From: Colocasia esculenta
Lineage: Eukaryota > Streptophyta > Magnoliopsida > Alismatales > Araceae
Reading direction: 5' to 3'
Assembly: GCA_014218235.1 (NCBI GenBank)
Contig: CM024757.1
Location: 147,635,371 to 147,699,370, forward strand
DNA length: 64,000 nt
Positions 33,301-43,544 of this stretch are shown here, piece by piece; position 1 is the first letter of the stretch; each line of letters opens with the position of its first letter. Under the pieces are notes generated by a model, which searched no databases, had not been told where the DNA came from, and worked only from the letters and a program-made list of their open reading frames with translations. A program made the position numbers and the translations under genes.

Positions 33301-34012
33301 CTATTCAAATCAATATTGTAGTGCCTGAAAATTCTTGTCAACAAATGAGCATAGGGTAGTGATACATTGAGCTTGTTCTTCTTATCCCATATCATGTCAG
33401 CAGCAGATCTCATCCTCTCAATTATTGCTGTGCCATGTTAATATCCTGATTTTGGATTGCCCAAAACATCATATCTGAGTCGGCCTTAGGGCAAGTTGAG
33501 AAAGTTGCGCTCCTTGGTACTAGAATCTGGCACACAGTGAAATACAAAATCCTGTTGATGCATTTAGCTAGTGATGTCTATCTTCCCATCCTTTAGCTTG
33601 TACTCTGTACTGATGATACCTAACCCCTTGGCATGGATATCTACACTGTCTACCCCACTGTGACCAATGGTAGACAACCAAACAGCCTTTCTAGAAGATC
33701 ATAAGAGATATGTATGGGGTTACCTTTGACTAAGGAAGTTAGGGACCCATCTTTTTCTACCTTCAGCCATGTGTAGAATGCCTTGACTAGGTCTGGATAG
33801 CTTGTTTATGAAACTATAACCATTCTTGTCCATTTCATCCTCTCGATGGCTTCCACGATATTGTGCATCTCATTCTTCTCAAGATCTGCAATGTCTACTG
33901 CTTTATTGCCACAAAGCTTGGTCTTCACTGCTGCGAACCTTTCCTGCTGCTCCGTTGTGAGGAAGGCGACGCTGTAACCACCAATGGTGCTGGAACTCCC
34001 AAAAGCCGCCAT
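30371..34012 (-). pseudogene. SIRE-1 envelope-like 3' reading frame
   Basis: This 3.6-kb minus-strand region lies between pol (ending 34419) and the polypurine tract, where SIRE elements carry an envelope-like ORF. The N-terminus at 34012 (MAAFGSSSTIGG, then TTEQQERF) resembles the plant family annotated as putative transposon/envelope-like proteins. Then come a helical part (33117-33413), a long acidic Glu/Val/Ala region, a basic KKKKK stretch with a coiled-coil-like segment (about 32430-32620), a Pro/Ser/Gly-rich region with 'SGPSG'-type repeats (31900-32400), and a C-terminal folded-looking region (30791-31400, 'SLYKKFILARSDRLPPRDHPLTL'). The end at 30371 is my reading of the last in-frame stop. 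Several stops and frameshifts interrupt it. No convincing signal peptide or membrane helix is seen, so an envelope role is only by position. Confidence 0.6.
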
Positions 34013-34418
34013 GGAAATGATCAGGGAAAGTTTTGGAGGATCATGGAAAGGAATGGAACAGAAGCCCCCAAGAAATCTTGGCGGGAACAGAGAAATCCTT
34101 TTGTGATCACACAGAGAGGGATCTGGAATCGATAGGGTTTATCGCTCCAGGTAAGTCAAAAGAGGAGAGAGAGAAAGATGAAATCAATATGACATGGATT
34201 TCACGGTATAATGACAGGACATAAAGGCACTTTTTGAAATGTCAGAGAATTAAATGAGGATAACGACAAAAGCGGCGATGATAATGGAAATAATAAATAA
34301 TTCATCCCGAAAAGTCATAGCATTTTATGACGCAAGCGATAAAGGATTTTCTTGATTTTAGGAGAGACAAAATCTTATTCTGAAGTTTTATTATTTCAGT
34401 TATATGCAGAAAAATCGG

Positions 34419-36042
34419 TTACAAATTGCACATGCCTAATTCCTTTCTAAGAGACGTAAATCTCTCTTCAGGTAAGGCCTTTGTAAAGATATCTGCCAAC
34501 TGATTTAATGTGTCTATAAAGGAAATATTTATATTGTCATTAGCTACATGATCTCTAATGAAATAATATCTAACCTCTATGTGCTTCGTTCTTCAGTGTT
34601 GAACTAGATTTTTGGTGAGATTTATCGCACTTGTGTTGTCGCACAGCAATGGGATGGTCTTGATATGCAATCCATAGTCTTCAAGCTGTTGTTTTATCCA
34701 TAGGAGTTGAGTGCAACAGCTTCCAGTAGCTACGTATTCAGCTTCAGCTGTTGACAGTGCTACTAAATCTGTTTCTTTGAGGACCATGAAATCAAGCATC
34801 CTGCAAGAAATTGACAACTACCACTGGTGCTTTTTATCTACCTTACATCCAGCATAGTCAGCATCAGAATATCGTACTAAACTAATTTCGCATGATTTTG
34901 GATACCACAGACCTAGATCATGAGTTTGAGCTAGATATCTAAAGATTCTTTAACAGAAATTAAATGAGATTCTTTAGGATCAGTCTGATACCTTGCACAC
35001 ATGCATACACTAAATAGAATATCAGGTCGACTAGTAGTTAAATAAAGCAATGATCCTATGATACCTCTATAAAGTTTTTGATCTATTTTCTTACCATCTT
35101 TATCACTGTCTAACCTTGTAGATGTGCTCATTGGTGTTGATAGTGGTTTTGCATTATCAAACCCGAACTTCTTCAATAATTCCTTGGTATACTTTGCTTG
35201 ACAGATATGTGTTCCTTTCTTGCCTTGCTTGATTTGTAATCCAAAGAAATAGTTGAGCTCCCCCATCATGCTCATTTCGAATTCTCCCTACATAAGTTTT
35301 TCAAAGTACTTGCACAAGGATTCATCAGTAGATCCGAATATTATATCATCTACATAAATTTGCACAAGCAATATATTTTTGACTTAATAAATAATGTACT
35401 ATCTACATGTCCTATGATGAAACCATGGTTTAATAAAAACGCACTAAGCCTTTCATACCATGCTCTAGGTGCTTGCTTTAAACCATATAGTACTTTATGC
35501 AGTTTAAAAACATGATTTGGAAAATCTACATCATCAAAGCCAGGAGGTTGTTCTACATAGACTTCCTCCTTTATATATCCATTTAAAAATACAGATTTTA
35601 CATCCATTTGAAAAAGTTTTAAATCTAATGCCTATGCATAAGCAAGTAAAATCCGAATTGCCTCTAGTCTAGCCACTGATGCATAGGTTTCATCGAAATC
35701 TATGCCTTCCTCTTGGGAATAGCCTTGAGCAACCAGTCTAGCCTTGTTTCTAGTGATAACACCAGCTTCATCCAAATTGTTCCTGAACACCCATTTGATG
35801 CCAATCACAGGATGATCTGATGGTCTCAGAACAAGGGACCAAACTTAGTTTCTCTTGAACTGATTAAGTTCATCTTGCATGGCTAAAACCCAAGATTCAT
35901 TAGACAGTGCTTCATTGACTGTCTTTGGCTCAATTTGAGAAATAAATGCTAAGTAATCACAAGGAATAACATTACCTCTAGTTCTTACCCCAACCGATGG
36001 ATCTCCAATGATGTCTATGGGATGATCCTTCTTGTATCTCCA
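34419..36042 (-). pseudogene. SIRE-1 pol: reverse transcriptase and RNase H
   Basis: It reads leftward from the E1 insertion point. RT blocks include [21 protein letters not shown] (35540-35600), [13 protein letters not shown] (about 35435-35475) and the catalytic YVDD near 35345-35360 just past a frame break. Connection and RNase H follow: GELNYFFGLQIKQ (35230-35270), YRGIIGSLLYLTTSRPDI (about 35010-35070), SLVALSTAEAEYVA (34725-34765), LLCDNTSAINLT (about 34620-34660). It ends at TAA 34419-34421. Several stops are present, e.g. near 35390 and 34930. It copies the element RNA into DNA in the particle. The protein was contiguous with 46464 onward before E1 arrived. Confidence 0.9.
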
Positions 36043-37161
36043 TGCAGCAACCTGGATTTTTCGAAAAATAAAAATTTAATAATACTAAAAATTAAGTCAA
36101 TTAGAAATCAAAGAAAAGAGAATTAATTAAAACCATAAATGAAAAGAAGTAATGGGCTTTGTTAAATGGACCCTCTAAAATTATTGGTCCAAAATAGGGA
36201 TTTTAAAAGAGGAATAATAAGATAATACCCTAAATTCGTAACTTAAATATTACCTAAATAGAAAATGGGTATTAAAGTATTAAAATAAGTGATTTGGGTT
36301 GGAATTGGATTCCTAACCCTACCCTAATTGGTTGGCCACGAAATTGCATCCCAACCTAACCCAATTAGAAGGTGGAAAGCTTAAAAAAAGGAGAGAAATA
36401 GAAAATCTCGTAATTAAATAGGAATTAGAGTTCTATTAGGAAATAGAAACTCAAGTAGCTTAAATACTCTCTAAACTCTCCATGGCCGACCCTAACTCGT
36501 TGCTGGGGCTTGCTGGACGTGGAGAGAATGCCAAGAAGAGGAAGAACTCATGGGGAGGAGGATTTCTCAAGCTCCAACCCTCATTCTTCAAGTTCTACAC
36601 CCTAGAAGGCAAAACGACTCAAAGGTAGGCATTCTCACGAGCAAAACCTAATTAATTTCGTCTGTAGATTGTTCCATCCATTAGGAACAAAACCTCTTTC
36701 GTTTCATAATTTTCCTTCGAGCCAATCATTTGATTTTGATTTTTGAAGTTCTGCAAACATCATAACCCCGAACCCTCAACTTAAATCTAGATCTCCATGT
36801 ATTCTCGACCCCATACCATGAGATTTTAACTGGAGATACTGATGGGCGTTAGGCATCTTTTGCCCCTGAAAGCCCTAAATTCGATCCAGTATGTTCCTCG
36901 AATTAAATCGTTTACCTGCACTGCACCATGTTCTGTGTTACTCATGCTTGATCTTGTTCAAAACTAGGCAAACCATAATTGTTCCCAAATTCCAATTTAT
37001 TGTAAGTACCCTCGCATGTCTAGATCAGTTTTCAAGTGATTTCACGATTTTTCATCCACTGTAATTAATTCTTAATTTCTAAACGAACTTGTGTCAAAAT
37101 AAGGCAACCTGGACCGCAATCCAAGGTGCTGTCCTTTTCCCGCTCGGACTCAGGCGCAGGA

Positions 37162-37199
37162 CCTGAGAACGCGACGGCCCGATAGGCCGCGTTCTCAGG
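37162..37199. other. 12-bp perfect inverted repeat in E1 5' LTR
   Basis: CCTGAGAACGCG (37162-37173) and CGCGTTCTCAGG (37188-37199) are separated by 14 nt that themselves contain GGCC...GGCC. In the 3' LTR (about 44670-44707) the left arm reads CCTGAGAATGTG, i.e. both CGs of that arm have gone to TG. Confidence 0.7.
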
Positions 37200-38227
37200 G
37201 CCCGTCGTGACACAATACCTATCGCGTTCTGAACGCGACAGGCCACCCAGTCGCGATCTGGCTCCCTGACCTGACCGTTCTGATCTGACCCTGTTGCGAC
37301 CCTTACAGGGGTACGTCACGATCTGGGGTTTTTGCATAAAAACCCAGGATTTGTGATACTCTAACTATCCATAGTGCATATACCCTTGTTAACAGTCATA
37401 CACGCAGTAAATATATCTGTTATAAATTGAATGTATATTGAGTGATTTAAAAGACATGCACATGACCTCTTTCTATCTATGATTTCTTTTACACATGCAC
37501 ACACTTGACCATCCATTATGGCTTAACTTGGCATGAAAATATCTCATAATACATCTGGTAATTTATATCAATTATATAATTAAATTGCACATTTTTAAAT
37601 GAACTTGTCTTCATTTTCTCGCGATGTTTTGGGAATACCGTTACCGACGCTCCACTGTTCTAGAATTCCTCTAGAACGTTGATCACTTATTTCTATATAC
37701 ACACTTTCTCTTGACTTGGACGAACTCTCCGTCGAATACTCCTTCTGCCAGACTAGTAAATCCTTGTTCAAGACCTTCGTAAGTCTCCTCTATCCATGGA
37801 TTCCCACATGGTCGACGAGCTGGTTGTACCCTAACACATATGATACCCTTTAGGGATCAATATGATCCAAACGACTATTAAAAGTTCGCTCTTATATTGA
37901 ATCACGCTGGACCTCTGGACCTGTGCAATACTTGGCCCGTGGAAGGGTAGTGAATTCCACCTGACTGCCAACACTAAGTGCACGTGTTGTGCAACTATTA
38001 CTTTCGCTCGTTTACTTGACGTTTGTACGCATTGACCTGTAGTTCTCATCTATACTCGACTCGTTCATCTATTCACACTCTTTCTACTATCTCATCTATT
38101 CATCTAATACTCTCGTCTATTTCTTGGTACTCTCTATTGGCCATTGATTGATTATCTAAAGATAAATAATATAACCAATGTCTGGCAATATATAAAGGGT
38201 CCGGTCTGGTCCTGGGATGTGCGCCCA

Positions 38228-38470
38228 AAAGTGCTATTTGCCCGCGGGAGTTAAATGACTAGAGTGTTTGGCATTACACTCGAGTGCTATCTATCTCGAC
38301 TATCTAAATGACAATCAAAAGTGCTATGTTATCTCATTGTCTATTGACAACAAAGTGCTATACCATACACATTGTGCTATTGCTATACTTTGTGCTATTT
38401 GTGCTATGGCCATCCTGCTATTTGTGCTATACTCGACGCTCGTACTATATTTGGAAAATTGTGCTATTTC
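38228..38470. repeat. GTGCTAT repeats in E1 5' LTR
   Basis: About a dozen GTGCTAT heptamers with irregular spacing ('aaagtgctatacc', 'ttgtgctatttgtgctatgg'). Equivalents lie at 45752-46010 and 1-190. Confidence 0.8.
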
Positions 38471-38940
38471 AATCACATTCTATCGTGCTATCTCTTTCAT
38501 TACTTGACTCTCTCACTCTATCATTAGTTACTCTGCCTTTTTAATACATTAATCATTTAAAGCCTGCTTGACCCTGAGATTTAAGTCCTACTGGGCGTTA
38601 TCGCTCACCCTGCGTTATTGGTTATGTGTTCTCAAGTGAGACTGAGGAAGAGACTTACACTCAAGAGGATGGAATGACTAAGAGTGAAGTCAAGCGCACC
38701 CTAGCATCCTAGTAGTTGTTCGAATTTGAGTTTAGTCTCTTACTTTTATTCAATGTAATTGGGCCCTATAGAATGACTCTGATATTAGTGGTTGTAACTA
38801 GACATTAGAAATTATTAATGAGGTGCAATTGCTTTAGTATTTATTCTGTCCAATGATTTGATGTCTAGTACTCACTCTGTACCCGTTTACTTGCAACTGT
38901 TTCGCATTCCGATATTCCGCGTCGGGGCGTGACAGTTTTG

Positions 38941-38953
38941 TGGTATCAGAGCC
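38941..38953 (+). promoter_or_regulatory. E1 primer-binding site (tRNA-iMet)
   Basis: TGGTATCAGAGCC lies 6 nt after the LTR end (GTGACA-gttttg). It is a full 12-13 nt match type for initiator tRNA-Met. Confidence 0.95.
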
Positions 38954-39136
38954 TAGTTGTTCTTAAGTGTAGGATGATCTAGGTTGACCAGCCTCGACTA
39001 GAGTCAGTTGTCCTAACTATGGGAGATGTGGTTAGAGCTATGGGTAACTAGCTAAAATAAACTCACACATGGACAAACTAAACTCCACATCAATATCCTA
39101 ACAACAATTTATTTTGTAGGAACTTAAGCAACCAAG

Positions 39137-40070
39137 ATGACTGCTGAACGTGGTCAAATGAGGGGCATGCAACAAACCATCCAAGAACTTACTCGAGCAA
39201 TTATGCAAGCTACCCAAGGCGGTGGAAATCATGGCGGTATAGGTGAGCCGCATCGTAACTTCAGGAGTCTAAACCTACCTAGGTTCAGTGGATCCACGGA
39301 TCCGGATGAGGCCGAGCACTGGCTAAAGGAGACGGAAAGAATTTTCCGTGTTATGCAATGTGCAACGGGGGATAAGCTGCTACTAGCTACTTTCCAATTA
39401 GAAAAGGATGCCCGCGCTTGGTGGGAGTCAGCAGAAGCGACTAGAGCTAAAGATCAATTTACTTGTGCCGAATTCAAGGAAGCCTTTAACACCAAGTATT
39501 TCTCGGAGCGTGTCCAAGAGAAGAAGGTTGCGGAATTTGCTGCTCTTAAATAGAGAAGCTTGACTGTGGTCGAGTATGAAGCCCAGTTTTCAAGACTGGC
39601 ACGTTATGCTGAACATCTGGTGAATACTGAAAGGATGAAGCCAAGCACTTTCTCAATGGCCTTAGGCCACAATACATTACTCCACTGGCCCCTCTCGACA
39701 TCCAGACCTATGCTGAGATGGTAAAGAAAACTCAACTGCTAGAGGATGCTACGGACTTCACTGACCGTATCAAAGGGAAGTTTGTAAAGAAGGAAATGAC
39801 ATATGGTCCATCATCTGCTAAGCCGACCAACGACAAGAAGCGTCCCTTCAACATCACGGAGGGACCCAACCAAGAAAGGAAACTCAAAGCTATTGTCCCC
39901 ATCACTCCAGCAAAAAGCAATTGCAAGCACTGTGACAAGCCAGGTCACATAGCAGATGAATGCTGAAGGAAAGTCGGCGCATGTCTTCACTGTGGAAGCC
40001 GTGAGCACCGCATCCTCGAGTGCCCGCTGCTGAAGGAAAATGGAAGGTGCCCTAATGTGCCTAAGAAATA
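39137..40070 (+). pseudogene. E1 gag
   Basis: The start ATG at 39137 lies about 185 nt after the PBS. The retrotransposon gag domain is in 39260-39553 (FSGSTDPDEAEHWL, ARAWWES, FKEAFNTKYF). TAG 39551-39553 interrupts it, and a one-base change near 39640 shifts the frame; the frame is open again at 39718-39963. A CCHC knuckle CKHCDKPGHIADEC ends at 39963, followed by TGA. A second, atypical CCHC (C-LH-C-GSRE-H-RILE-C) lies at 39982-40023. Gag packages element RNA through the knuckles. Not translatable as one protein. Confidence 0.9.
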
Positions 40071-40119
40071 GGGCAGACTGCAAGCCCTACATGATGAAGA
40101 GCCCACTGAGGAAGGTGGC

Positions 40120-43100
40120 GTGGTAGACGGTACCCTACAAATTTTCTCCTTATCAGCATTTATTTTATTTGATACTGGAGCAACTCATTCATTCATATCT
40201 TAAAACTTTGCTGATACTCTGAATGCTAAACCTATATCTATGGGATGTGAATTTTCTATCACAACACCACTGGAGAAAAGGAGAAATTGAACAAATACTT
40301 CCCATCTGTCGATGTAATGATCGGAGACCATAACCTAAAGGCCGACCTAGTGTGTATGCCCATGGAAGGCTATGATGTCATTTTGGGAGCCGACTGGTTG
40401 TCCACTTATAGGGCAAGTGTCGACTGTAAGAAAGGGAAAGTTACCTTTAGTGATTTTCCTAAGCTGTCATTCATTGGGATTAGACATAAGAGATGGATGT
40501 CTCTAGTCTCTGCCATAAAGGCCCACAACATGATAAGGAAAGGATGCATTGCTTTCCTTGCAGCCGTAGTAGTTGAAAAGAAGAGTTCTAAGATAGAAGA
40601 CATATACATAGTCTAGGACTATCATGATATGTTTCCTGAAGACCTGCCAGGGATTCCCCCGGAACGTGATGTCAACTTTACCGTAGAGTTGATCCCTGGA
40701 GCTGCCCCGGTATCACGACAACCATACTGGATGTCACCTACTGAGCTAAAGGAATTGAAGGCGCAACTGATGGAGCTATTAGAGAAGGGGTTCATCAGAC
40801 CAAGTACTTCCCTATAGGGAGCACCTGGGCTATTCGTTAAGAAGAAAGATGGATCGATGAGGCTATGCATCGACTATCGTCAACTCAATCAGCTCACCAT
40901 CAAGAACAAGTACCCATTGCCCAAGGTCGATGAACTTTTTGACCAGATATCCGGAGCTCAATATTTCTCCAAGATTGATCTTCGATCTGGCTATCACCAA
41001 ATGAGGATCCAGGATGATGATATCTTCAAAACGGCTTTCAGGAGCAGGTATGGACACTATGAATTTGTCGTTATGCTTTTTTGTCTAACCAATGCTCTTG
41101 CAGCCTTTATGCAACTCATGAACAACATATATCGACCATACCTTGACAAGTTTGTGGTCATCTTCATCGATGATATCCTTATATATTCAAAGACCAAAGA
41201 AGAACATGAAGAACATCTGAAGGTAACACTGCAAGTCTTGCGAGACAACAAACTGTACGCAAAGCTGAGCAAGTGTGAATTCTGAAGAAGTGTCCTTCTT
41301 GGGCCATGTCATCTCAAAGGATGGTATCTGCGTTGATCCCTCTAAAGTCGAAGTTGTACTCAATTGGGAGAGACCAACCAACATCACAGAAATCAGAAGC
41401 TTCTTAGGACTGGCTGGCTACTACAGGCGGTTCATAAAGGACTTCTCAAAGATCGCCGTTCCTCTCACGCATCTGACACGAAAGGAGAATCCCTACTCCT
41501 GGAGTAAAGAGTGTGAGAAGAGTTTTCAGACTCTAAAAGATTGTCTAACCTCAGCGCCTATTCTCGCTCTTCCAATAGAGGGAGAAGGTTTCTCTGTCTA
41601 CACCGATGCCTTAGGAATTGGGCTAGGGTGTGTATTGATGCAAAAGGAGAAGGTCATTGCCTATTCTTCAAGACAACTGAAGATGCATGAAGTCAACTAC
41701 CCTATGCATGATCTAGAGTTGGCTACCGTGGTCTTCGCCTTAAAGATCTGGAGACATTATTTGTATGGAGAGTAATTCACTGTCTACTCAGATCACAGAG
41801 CTTGAAGTATTTTTTCTCCTAGAAGGAACTCAACATGAGACAGAGAAGATGGCTAGAATATCTAAAAGATTTCGACTTCAACATCCAATACTATCCAGGC
41901 AAGGGAAATGTCGTGGCTGATGCTCTTAGTAGAAAGCCAATGGCATCTATATCGAGTCTAGTTCTTGGAAAGATGCAACTACTGGAACAATTCGCAAGGC
42001 TAGACTTGAATATTGAACATAGGGATGATCGAATCTTGGTCGCCAATATCAAGATTCAATCTGACATGCTAGAAGAGATTAAATCCCAACAAGATAGTGA
42101 TCCATTCTTGGTTCGCATCAAGGAAACCCTAGCCGAAAGACCTAACTTCGCTATGACCAAGGATGGAAGGCTTGTATTTCAAGGGAGGACATGCGTCCCC
42201 GACAATGAAGAACTGAAGAGAAAGCTAATGGATGAAGCTCACAAGACAAAGTATACTATTCATTCTGGAGGTACCAAAATGTACCAAGACTTGAAAAGGA
42301 CGTTTTGGTGGCCGAACATGAAGAGAGAGGTAGCCGAGCATGCCGCTCATTGCCTTACTTGTCAACAAGTAAAGGCGGAACACATGCGCCCTGCTGGCGT
42401 GCTTAGACCACTAGATATCCCGCAGTGGAAATGGGAAAGCATTGGCATGGACTTCATCATGGGTTTACCTAAGACTCGTGGTGGACTCGACACCATATGG
42501 GTCATTGTCGATCAATTAACCAAATCCGCTCACTTCCTTCCTATAAAGAGTAAGTGGTCGGTAGAGGTACTAGCTGCCTTATATGTCAAGGAGATAGTGA
42601 GACTGCACGGAGTTCCATCATCTATTGTCTCGGATCGAGATCCAAGATTTACGTCCCACTTTCAAAGGACTGTAAAGTGCACTTGGTACTCAGCCCAACT
42701 TTAGTACTGCATTCCACCCACAAACTGATGGCAGACTGAGAGAACCAACCAAATTGTTGAAGACATGTTGAGAGCCTGCACCATAGACTTCCAAGGTTAT
42801 TGGAACGAGCATCTATCCCTAATTGAGTTCGCCTATAACAATAGTTACCAGGCGAGTATTAAAATGGCACCATTTGAAGCACTATATGGCAGAAACTATA
42901 GATCTCCTACATGCTGGAATGAGGTAGGAGAACAGCAATGGCTAGGCCCAGACATGGTGCAAAATACAACAAGGGACATTCAGGTGATTAGAGACCGACT
43001 CAAGATTGCTCAGTCCAGACAGAAGAGCTATGCTGACAAGAGAAGGCGAGATTTAGAATTTCAAGTCGGTGATCATGTACTCTTAAAGGTGTCACCTACT

Positions 43101-43502
43101 CGTGGCATCCAAAGATTTGGTGTAAAAGGGAAGCTTAGTCCTAGTTTCATCAGTCCTTTTGAAGTGCTCGAAAGAGTTGGTGAGGTCGCATACCGATTGG
43201 CGTTGCAACCAAACTTGGCATGCGTACACAATGTGTTCCATGTCTCAATGCTTAGGAAATACATATATGATCTTACACACATCATTCGCCATGAGAAGTT
43301 GGTGCTGAACAAGGATATGACATACGAGGAGAAGCTAGTCAAGATACTAGAACGGAAGGTGCAGCAACTCAGAAATCGTCCCATCCACGTGTTTAAGGTT
43401 CTGTGGAATAACCGTGGAGTGGAAGAAGCCACCTGGGAACCTGAAGGAATCATCAGACGGAACTACCCCGATCTTTTCAGTAAGACATTCTCTCCACTAT
43501 GA
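40120..43502 (+). pseudogene. E1 pol: protease, RT, RNase H, integrase, chromodomain-like tail
   Basis: Protease: DTGATHSF at 40171-40194, then a stop. RT: 40629-41285, with [27 protein letters not shown] and catalytic FIDD at 41163-41174. RNase H: 41275-41775 ([26 protein letters not shown]), then a stop and DALSRK near 41935. Integrase: H2C2 finger 42240-42370 (CLTCQQVK); core with MDFIMGLPK and SDRDPRF; a frameshift before the third acidic residue near 42725. C-terminal GPF/GEVAYRL region and a VLWNN...EATWEPE tail to 43502. At least four stops (40201-40203, 40614-40616, 40815-40817, 41773-41775) and several frameshifts are present. All domains are in place, so decay followed insertion of an intact copy. 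Confidence 0.9.
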
Positions 43503-43531
43503 TCAAATGAATTTGGGGACCAAATTCTTTT

Positions 43532-43544
43532 AAGAGGGGGAGGA
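43532..43544 (+). promoter_or_regulatory. E1 polypurine tract
   Basis: AAGAGGGGGAGGA lies immediately before the 3' LTR start TGTAGCAAC at 43545. Confidence 0.9.

Larger units (their letters stand above)
36043..38934 (+). mobile_element. E1 5' LTR
   Basis: 2,892 bp, TGCAGCAACC to GGGCGTGACA. The start differs from the 3' LTR by TGC/TGT, one of many C/T differences. It contains a CG-rich inverted repeat (37162-37199) with TCGCGATC-type motifs to 37325, GTGCTAT repeats (38228-38470), and 'cctactgggcgttatcgctcaccctg' (38588-38613). Confidence 0.95.

Noticed and set aside
39732..41387. Minus-strand frames opposite Gypsy E1 gag-pol
   Set aside because: Shadows of the plus-strand gag-pol, which has the conserved domains.
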